A stretch of 64,000 nt of DNA, taken from NCBI GenBank assembly GCA_043809745.1, contig JBDROU010000033.1, positions 20,077 to 84,076 of the forward strand, written 5' to 3'. This DNA is from JBDROU01 sp043809745 [NCBI: bacterium]. Its GTDB lineage: Bacteria; Elusimicrobiota; JBDRMW01. The position numbers and the translations under genes are program-made. The first letter of the stretch is position 1. Each line of letters begins with the position of its first letter. The notes beneath the pieces are model-generated. The model ran no database searches, was not told the DNA's origin, and saw only the letters and a program-made list of their open reading frames with translations. Positions 61,301 to 64,000 of this stretch are shown here, in pieces.

Positions 61301-64000
61301 GTTGAAGTTTATGGAAATGGAGTGCTTGGAGAAGAAAACCTGCCTGAACAGTTTGTTGAGCACTTCAAAAAAGGATTAGCATATTTTTCTGACAACCAGG
61401 TGCAACAGCATTTTGCCGACCGGGGTGAGGTTATCTATGAGTTCTGCAAGGAGCTGACGATTCGGTCGAGTGCTGATATAACGAGGGCTTTAGTAGAGCT
61501 TGCAAAATATACCCAAGACAGTAATAAGCTGCTTAAGGATACGCGCAAAAATTATATAAAGCTAATGTTTATGGCAGAACATAAGAAAAGCTTGCAAGAG
61601 AAAAAAGTGCTTAATTCAATAAAAGGTCTTATAATAAGGAAGCAAGCATATGTTAATGATCTGAAGGAAAAAACTGAAAGACTGCTGCCCTGGAGCGGGA
61701 CTGCCCGTAATGTTGTTGAAATTGCAACACATGCAAATCCGGTTGGTGCGTTGGAATGGAATTTTAATGCGGTACGCAGTTTGATTACAGGAAAAAAGAG
61801 TTCAGAAACAATTGAGAGTTGTATGCTCGGATTTATAGATTCTAAACTTAGCTTACAGGAAGAAGCATATGCAAGTTTGGATGCGTATGACAAGATATTT
61901 GATGATGCTTTTATAGCTAAACTTGGTAATACATTGGGTGAGCAGTTTGTGGAAAATGCAGCTTTCAGGCTGAAGGAAAGCCTTGAGTCGCTTACCGCAT
62001 TTGATCAGGCGGTAAATGTTGCTGAACGCTTTGCATTTGATACTGCATTGGTAATAGGAACAGCCGGTGCGAGTCTTGTGCTGCAAAGTGCGTTACGAAG
62101 TGTTGAAGGGGCGCAATTAACCGGGCGGGCTATGCGTACCTTTTTCGGTGTTGCCGGAAGGAGTAGTGCAAGCAAGATTATGCATATAACCGGTGCTTTA
62201 GGGAGTGGGGCTATAGAAGCCTTTGGAGCAAAGCTTCAATATGGTGATGCTTTTAGCGCGCGTGACTTTACGGAACATATGTTGAGAGGCGGTTTACATT
62301 ACCTGTCATTGAGTAAAATTTTAGGCTCATTCGCAGGATTCAGTAAGCTGAATCTTGCTGGTAGTATAGATAAAGCTCCTTTACTTTTTAAAGAACGAGG
62401 ATTATCCTGGATGCAAAATATTGGTAAACAGTCATTGCTTATGAGTGAGGATGCTGTTGTTTTTATGCGCAATTATAGTCAGCAGGGAGTCATGTTTAGT
62501 GCTATTGAGCGGGGATTTGATTTTGTGTTTAATCCGGGTGGCAATCTGCAGATGCTTCAGGATGGTGGTATAAAAGGTTTTATTAAGCAGCAAACCGGGC
62601 GGTTTCTTAGTGGTTTTAATAGAGGTGCTCGGTTGGGAATGTTCTTTTATGTTGCGCAGGCTCCGGCAATAGTTTACTCCGGCAGCAATATATTTAGTGT
62701 GATTATGGTAAAGTTAGCTAAATATGCCGAGAAACACCCTTTACAGCATATGGGATTAATCATAGGTGTACCGTTAGGTGTAGAGCGATTCTTTCATATC
62801 ATTGGTTTCCCAGATGGTTTCTCACACATAGTAGGCATGGGTCTTATCTTAGCAATGCCCCGCAGTCGGATGGGTGATATAAATGGTAAGATGCGTCAGG
62901 ATTATGTTCATGCCAGCAAGATAGAACAGTTTAAAAGGGTTTCAAGCGAAAATAACTCTTTTATCGATCTTAAAGTACAGGGGGAACCCGGGCTTGTAAG
63001 GATATACGCTAAGGGAGGCTGGCGGAAGATTACACAAGCAGAAGGTGGCGTAGTTGAGGGTGTTGTTGTAATGCAGGATCTGACAGAGGGACTGATGCAG
63101 AATAAAGGTTATGCTCCTGAGATCGCCAAGATTGAGGAGTTTGCTGCCAATACCTATAAAGAGCGTTACGTAAAGTCAGCGCAAGAAGAGAGCATGCTGG
63201 CAAAAAAGATTAATACTGCAAAAGTAAAAGAAGCGGAGCTTGCCAAGAGTATAGCAGACGATACAATACAGCTTAACAAAATAGATAGAGATATATTAAC
63301 TGATTTAGAGAAAGTTAGACAAACTAATGAACGGATTATGCAAAGTGATAAGGAGATAAGTCAGCAAGAAAGTAGTATCAAGAAGTATGACAACAGAATA
63401 ACCAAACTTGAAACAAATACAAAGAACATTGATGATAAGATAGCCACAGTAGAAGGAACAATCAATCAATATGATGGAATTATAAAAAGATTGGAGGAGC
63501 AGCGTGACAAAGGATTACTCACAGATGTCGGACGAAGAACTTACAAAAGAATTCGAAAAGCTTCACAAGAAGAATCAGAAAAACTTGAAGGATTTAGAGC
63601 AGCAAAATCAAGAAGTCATCGAGAGCTTGAAGGACTTAAAACAACAAGAGAAGGACTTAAAGCAACAAGAGAAACACTTATGGAGCCAAGATCAAGCGAT
63701 CAGGGAGAGCTTGAAGGACTTAAAGCAAAGATCCAAGGAAAGATCGAAGCAGCTGAAAGCATTAGAGGATCTCGAGCCGGAAAGAGCGAAGCAGCTGCAG
63801 GAATTAGAGACACTCTCGCAGGCGACGAGGCAGCACGTGGAAGACTTGGAGCGGCGCGAGAAAGAGGGAAAAGAGATTATCGCGAAGCGGCGCGCGAGTT
63901 ATCCGAGGGAGAAAGCGGGAACGCACGAATATATAAAGAGCAAATCGCTGATGTTGAACAGTTCGAAGAGCGCATCGAGCGTGCTCTCGCAGGTGGAACG
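46334..64000 (+). CDS. Giant YD/RHS-like repeat surface protein, partial (at least 5889 residues)
   Basis: Translation from the ATG at 46334 stays open to the end of the window, 5889 codons, so the 3' end is missing. There is a signal peptide (about 1-35, ALSVALIHLFSSISFS) but no clear ribosome site. Then come a helical stretch (50-140) and a very long array of YD/RHS-like repeats (about 140-2850) of the form Y-(D/N)-x-x-G-(R/Q), interrupted by helical inserts at 2166-2600 and a coiled coil at 2855-3040. A helical TPR-like region (about 3250-3640) and more YD repeats (3650-4100) follow. Then come hydrophobic segments (4110-4350), helical and beta regions, more hydrophobic helices (5235-5520) and a coiled coil to the end. 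I see no canonical Rhs DPxG core end and no recognised toxin or enzyme. Confidence 0.85.
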   Translation, partial: MKVVKIRIPIKIIKKQFALSVALIHLFSSISFSSMSMFEPLYPEGYGKDIEKTDYFKPESVNKRIKSKQEFINNKNAIQKNALKYSNKIRKKIDKQHQENIAELKNTAQEIMKHIELIRQKRYKIYSQKEEFNYVKYSDGKKVWLKDGLVSSVEKEKLIDSFGNVSYQNKYNMQYNQKKLLSSYESEVVDYKNHKTEIFWSGAVYTDDSVFYASEDTKAAQKLVSFKEVIIDPQGNVTSRIRNASEYNENNLITAYTETIIDKYGNAEKKIWSGASYDSNKQLTGYNEVTVDCFGNKTTRTWYGAKYKLNPNYNPDDPYSRRQEYLLTEYHEDVVDTNGNVTSRDWYGGEYNENGLLVSYEESRIDELGLYSWVHWENGSYDTEGRLIGYTETTNDTFGYETEIFWKNAYYDAFGNLKGYEEDKKDPFGNLTFYKRYDSEFNSLGQIVAFKEDGTDVHGLTKKSEVTEIKYDAYNRKIKSEKISIDHFGEKTTEEFMGGVYDTQNRIIGFKQINTDSLNNTAINERVKTEYNKLGQVIYSNDRNTDNFGAVTYESLDDAEYDDFGRINSYRKNFIDQFSKKYSSERLETKYDSFGREISYAENSLSYDGVLSKIRWGGGQYNRKGLLTDYTVSVSKPGSVIVDVYHDIKYDENGRQISSSLSKDITNKYKKGDYILPEWSIWYNIPHEDQIKLLNGETIKKGNKEIFLLKTEEDIVKTENHQIENSNIKYDKHGRQTSSQEKALIYQDGEEIPYSSYIKTSVTQYADNNKAMLTYETKTEQFNDGKEKRTTKKWTAEGYNEKGLIDGFSNEEKTILKNAVGDEILSKENNTARTDMQYNIHGLLDNYSEMASDSSNSQKRYVKVKDIAYNDKYQMESSTTETTSKAEGYKITTTAKRTGITYDEAGRISSYRDKITDSETNVTEDVFCFGIIHDSSSEQITAQNHFTVKSGEDGADKLYQAELKQMSDMRYDKAGQMIGWDQTVLNSSKRDLENVSKIEQGYDIKGRQSFYKEDGVNNSVKGIGYNIEYSFLKDKIQYNAQGLPSSWHQMSQDNLGIDMITESIINVRYNKHGQYSFYLAVDQKYDSSRQRLGESHSLRKDKFNYNKLGQAEGWRQISSDSSSPDLQTIVNVTVVYHINGLQRSQKQKGKKISVTGAGYSESIGTATTNCKYDNYGQMVSWDESSWSSKAPDLHTTEQIFVAYNSQGQRIKHVRDGVHQSNVDGQLNAEYRITRTNIQYNDLGQEINYQLEELSSQEPDAVAKKDVSLEYYYNGQIKNNIQHIRNASLDGSILNNEQYLAKTEIQYDRYGHEIGYNKEEINSSAPDRNKQSKVNIGYSDNGQMVSYLEDGNESGINGAKYERDYIIKKTNCEYNSLGQMIAWMDETNDSDAPEFTTKTVCVAEYNANGQQRSVIEKLHKFGTDGDETIDVREENRREDISYNTLGQTIGYKQTKWSDAAPGVTDEIQVSISYDQQGRQSSYDQDGKHLDSNDNVMYTYRYTRDNIIYNNFGLMEHATDTNWDSNSADAITKITLDIEYNSACQVISDHKDRLTISIHGNRVIKHITEDRKNIQHNRLGQILSYDNKEFDASVSDKEKVATVTMSYNTNGQMASYYEDGVEVGINGADLDKSYTISKTSCEYNTLGQMINWVDETNDSSASKLTTKTVCSAEYNANGQQQNIIERIHKYGIDGDEKINVREENRRENIVYNTFGQTVNYKQTKWSDAAPDTKDEIQVSIKYDGKGRQSSYDQDGKHLDANDNVMYTYRCTRGDIEYNDLGFMEHAKETSWDSNAPDAITNTTLDVTYDSAGREISSSKDKLTTNINGTRVIKHVKEDHTNIQHNALGQITSYDKKEHDASAPDKEKVATVIMSYNTNGQMASYYEDGVEVGINGADLDNSYTINKTNCEYNSLGQMINWVDETNDSSASKLTTSTVCIAEYDANGQQQSVIEKIHKFGTDGNETIDVHEENRRENIVYNTFGQTVNYKQTKWSDAAPAVKDQIQVSITYDEKGRQESYDQDGKHLDADGSVMYTYEYTKDDINYNNLGFAENWDEKSWNSSSSELITNTYVEVDYSDNGQIVSEYRDIKETSKDGISLNRQKRTDKTKIDYNNLGQVISQSISESVSGSTDLTTSMDVTITYDEKGRDLNYAIDNGIESGKYTEESIESLKSELLEVINDATNSPESIEAAKKLLEKIETGGIKPGDGYKKEFTDHTKNKVYNNKGENVSYDQEKTDSTLGPLTITNHVEQEFYQNGQKMNITEIGTEVPKENSSQIPANFTNIKSNMKYDTYGNLVGYNSKSEHDKNGKLITESEVKLIYDSNGRQKGSEATVIRSGTYTESMVKELTLKLKEFLSSSESGSDDAEAAERMLDMINNGEIKSGDHFSEKETEKSENLIYDSLGRVLISGKTQTNSEAPQLTHYTVTTQVYDNNNLTSYEYQYQTKMQTVDSAYIDQLVIRLKEALNNAVDENQRNIINDKLNSIKTGEIAPGSVFKYSSIIEKLNFEYDKFNRVIKYESKEKSTDTNPLTTTKIVEMDYDNLGRVIQLREDNEIVAQYDDANIQVAQSWANEVISDPGSTDDEKNAAKVLLENINSSMDGSAVYKAASNNKINYLMFDGFGRSVIEQEAIKTLNPLQNDKIIKTTNRVQLSVYGNNNKQSDVYSIVNEYDPNKNELLRAYKQHKTIQKYDSSGRIARQNVTTREGDLITVESDTADRMYDATGKSQLMYSDVRVSEQDISGGGAVYNKSYNKQFNAFEPNAYNNCGLLSQYTQITYSDTAAPDKVSVLQIKQSYDGQGRAVVVHTASNESERRINESASDLNGDGVVYDMSRKTTRISTSIDALGRVSDYLVYDYASIDNLNQGIAEIDTNLDDQLKRIEDEIASITSDLSAVQQEASKKLEDLIEKLDNEVIELFSSLNQIKSFEPYSADLNNYDILFYGSSEESQEYQDILTATIQSITIRYQFDPNVFIKLSLTKLLKKVESFIVEKGEILLFTDDQLSQDTISKLSNSRNDLVSQSESDKSELKQRISEIISEGATLKVNNIEYDKTGNMLSQNTYDIENHIQTTYKNQTYNYLGQKISAEISTKQINGTVETTQNINSDYTYNINGQLILDRSRTVSEVQSADGDKQTEEFIKVTENSTFDTLGFVISSKNTRINKSQTEFGLDEPQLVQEISELALKELIEMLEDNSIEADRESVITLIPGEQEKELFADLFQIGLSYEDQDSEKTGTNIYMNSNIQSFYIIEEGDAKLSKGDFRNALKLYQDALQLMNKNMNMKDSKYALTAMSRIAVAAFLAKDFTAAEEAAQNMLEVIKNKSNYLQNDRFLDSFAQVRKIIPDKYNFDQFSFASNILLGRIKELTGNSFKAQNYYMAALSNIDLLEDTKFNVELVNNLIFQTVNIKINNLKPYELRDQIHVIENMINRLPFPKRNEVLGDMYYKIGWYVSADSYFKKALDNEPGNYKVLKKLALSQFKSEDFSLALGNIKNYILIKGDDIEAKALYSYCLAKTDGVFSKEASNVMQKIFTEIAKTLPKKQYAEIKALMDLANEVVIVENIQNLSSAVSKLDLLLPKYSDSSNIKQIKSKLTRLVGSKTISQYNESFFYKDTKFSDYKNASDLLNATKVFADSTEKTNYILKKSGDNTVLQLGKLKYEDISITRDSQGRIKETHSDITELGTGLEHSYKLNTVYSSYSSLNQANKIYTAIYDDTQAPGRRIEQTTDTDYFGRSLYTEEFTKDSISLDILSSSKKFTLDFNEAGYINKSLNIRNELSAADKTIYELTNSTEYDSHGNIVGSSADVVELGAGLLHSYTMNITNTSFNSNNQITGQIVEILNDNSAKDRKQRYSKTDMKYDIQGNLDTYKETGENYSVQRHFTQYDAYGRILNFSESRGWENHESGITGLDNSWNSGSASVDVSYNYDSSGRISNLEVNAQGNGNHDTQGNRGILLNYTAYNYQYNQLGQVLSYDSTDSQFRERTESRKVREKWYKRKKTETYTVFDRTTEDKETSMSYDFLGRVSESTGESSQRVTGNYNKTHETDIVYDSKGNKISANVESDGNLNTREFGATFSSSKKYNYTYDESGNLARTDTEAIYRDSQNISSGSSKNFFNTDLWQALKIIRSVVIGIVTGGNPYALAAVAAFDNAIELYALGGTTEQILRGSLIAASVELVSGGVTKGTGSSGKASAGGEIAKKSVNQSFKEGFKKLLSWEGAFIISKSVGMYFGLREVSKIVNKRSGSTTATVWSTVLGSIVNTALKFVPKDRDGASKIIYRSLRKTTLLVSFRVAVNEYYNRQIEKGARISSLLHGTQQILDAFLTTVEGWDIKSAVNELKTKLVMKLKTVSQGFRRFFISKTLNKKISRMRESGEKENLKLGEKIKSKLDSKESSNYLIKECIVRSAKNYNKGDYEQSEKYYDIYNIACAISTTEEIHSLMGDLQQFLAQEQSEDKEVGEFETFYVSLEKELENILSKDKITEKDVQQLVNVAQQLVEQTIKFVENSLEQSSLNSKNSKLVKKSMRKIAKEVSEKIGKRENPAKTLKLLRDFMRIVTSTGLLSELVNLSENIDFETGMLMAESFELSISSELAEVIKFLKNISDEDKDLIELKDLTEYLSKILDKAAELEPDKGQYTMLLFDKGIHVGIVWEGTVSEYRSLFGTEIPNHSKHIGDNKFACIVTKEQFGLVSNPEIKDLFDEYTQLKQQIKGYDNNLNPILEYLPNQTEKMNLFGQNITVGTDKTGKIYANGQLKIPFTSGPADFNLTNLMIKGNNAVLYGMATIAGHESVTVTLPKQGDGSGAASETSFNPGVNASEGKIEQLDSEHYRISEGKFALALTVDLNKKAGMESIDEAELLLKPGMRLRPIGNITIYEQQLNEADGVYILYSGLGFLSIEKITNDEIKNIMQLDSLEEKLMELIGHEGLVSNEKAKLFAAIGDSIKQNRLLSNNTIDSLYSDVFNDSAAGDFYKSLLVAQAIGELFRLVDGLVMADHVEVYGNGVLGEENLPEQFVEHFKKGLAYFSDNQVQQHFADRGEVIYEFCKELTIRSSADITRALVELAKYTQDSNKLLKDTRKNYIKLMFMAEHKKSLQEKKVLNSIKGLIIRKQAYVNDLKEKTERLLPWSGTARNVVEIATHANPVGALEWNFNAVRSLITGKKSSETIESCMLGFIDSKLSLQEEAYASLDAYDKIFDDAFIAKLGNTLGEQFVENAAFRLKESLESLTAFDQAVNVAERFAFDTALVIGTAGASLVLQSALRSVEGAQLTGRAMRTFFGVAGRSSASKIMHITGALGSGAIEAFGAKLQYGDAFSARDFTEHMLRGGLHYLSLSKILGSFAGFSKLNLAGSIDKAPLLFKERGLSWMQNIGKQSLLMSEDAVVFMRNYSQQGVMFSAIERGFDFVFNPGGNLQMLQDGGIKGFIKQQTGRFLSGFNRGARLGMFFYVAQAPAIVYSGSNIFSVIMVKLAKYAEKHPLQHMGLIIGVPLGVERFFHIIGFPDGFSHIVGMGLILAMPRSRMGDINGKMRQDYVHASKIEQFKRVSSENNSFIDLKVQGEPGLVRIYAKGGWRKITQAEGGVVEGVVVMQDLTEGLMQNKGYAPEIAKIEEFAANTYKERYVKSAQEESMLAKKINTAKVKEAELAKSIADDTIQLNKIDRDILTDLEKVRQTNERIMQSDKEISQQESSIKKYDNRITKLETNTKNIDDKIATVEGTINQYDGIIKRLEEQRDKGLLTDVGRRTYKRIRKASQEESEKLEGFRAAKSRSHRELEGLKTTREGLKATRETLMEPRSSDQGELEGLKAKIQGKIEAAESIRGSRAGKSEAAAGIRDTLAGDEAARGRLGAARERGKRDYREAARELSEGESGNARIYKEQIADVEQFEERIERALAGGT
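50242..52653 (+). repeat. Three tandem 804-bp repeats in the second giant gene
   Basis: The sequence GAAAACCGGCG recurs at 50630, 51434 and 52238, exactly 804 bases (268 codons) apart. The units run about 50242-51045, 51046-51849 and 51850-52653. Units 2 and 3 share a stretch of about 84 bases with no difference (from about 51138 and 51942). Unit 1 and the last part of unit 3 are more diverged. The frame is kept, so each unit adds the same set of YD hairpins. Confidence 0.9.
52828..54150 (+). repeat. Four related helical inserts between YD repeats
   Basis: Inserts of about 45 residues lie near 52828-52960, 53359-53491, 53692-53820 and 54013-54147. They share the pattern L-x-x-x-L-x-E-x-L/I, an acidic stretch, AA/NI-x-x-x-L-x-x-I, then G-x-I-x-x-G. 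The first, second and third end in IKPGD, IKSGD and IAPGS. Each is followed by a new YD hairpin. No known domain was recognised. Confidence 0.6.
63504..64000 (+). other. Second open frame inside the second giant gene with start-like signals
   Basis: A GTG at 63504 follows GGAGGAG at 63493-63499. That frame stays open to the window end and reads as a heptad coiled coil (SLKDLKQQEKDLKQQEK, KQLQELETLSQ). The giant's own frame is also open and coil-like. Codons in the giant's frame end mostly in A or T, as elsewhere in the window, which favours that frame. The giant's frame also reads more naturally at the very end (VEQFEERIERALAGGT). I list it as an observation, not as a gene. Confidence 0.3.

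Noticed and set aside
58500-64000. A canonical Rhs polymorphic toxin end of the second giant
   Set aside because: The YD repeats suggested it, but no DPxG core-closing motif, no small variable toxin domain and no downstream immunity gene is visible; the reading frame also runs past the window.

Overview
The window reads as about 64 kb of chromosome from a diderm (Gram-negative-type), AT-rich bacterium. The evidence is many signal peptides, an outer-membrane beta-barrel ending in Phe, OmpA-type peptidoglycan-binding domains and two PorV/PorQ-like outer-membrane proteins. Giant beta-rich surface proteins, FlgD-Ig/'type A'-like C-terminal sorting domains and PorV-like genes together point to an uncultivated lineage such as Omnitrophota, Elusimicrobiota or a neighbouring candidate phylum. 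The window has no rRNA or other phylogenetic marker beyond hisS and rimI, so this placement is inference. I found no tRNA, rRNA or CRISPR array.

Layout. (1) 1-3.5 kb: rimI, then a minus-strand group crp-like regulator > hisS > GAF-PAS sensor. (2) 3.7-5.7 kb: a divergent patatin phospholipase with an N-terminal cNMP-like domain. (3) 5.9-23.8 kb: a PorV-like outer-membrane protein followed 19 bases later by a complete 5600-residue surface protein made of FG-GAP, beta-propeller, Ig, FN3 and beta-solenoid modules and ending in a FlgD-Ig sorting domain. (4) 23.9-36.8 kb: a long plus-strand operon. It encodes a secreted Ig/carboxypeptidase-regulatory protein, a FecR protein, a membrane-anchored periplasmic protein, an outer-membrane barrel, a fused FliF-ring/FliG-rotor protein, a MotA stator, two different MotB proteins, a TPR protein and a CHASE2 adenylate cyclase, with a DUF3307 membrane protein last. 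(5) 36.8-38.9 kb: a RAYT transposon-like element with near-perfect terminal inverted repeats, a 52-residue Arg-rich protein and a membrane-anchored hypothetical protein. (6) 39.1-64 kb: a second surface-protein locus with a Pmp-like beta-helix protein, two FlgD-Ig proteins, an S74-chaperone fibre-like protein, a second PorV-like protein and a second giant protein (at least 5889 residues, running off the window). The second giant is built mainly from YD/RHS-like repeats.

How it may fit together (inference). Region 4 looks like a flagellum-derived rotary motor with no export gate, rod, hook or filament. It has a rotor (FliF C-terminal ring module plus FliG on one polypeptide), a stator (MotA with a MotB pair of which one has the ion-binding Asp and the other Asn), and candidate periplasmic and outer-membrane partners. 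It lies between two loci that each encode a PorV-like protein followed by a giant surface protein. A working hypothesis is a surface-motility or surface-protein-moving machine. A cAMP circuit could tie it together: the cyclase ends the motor operon, a Crp homologue lies at 2.8 kb, and a perfect TGTGA-N6-TCACA box precedes the first PorV-giant operon.
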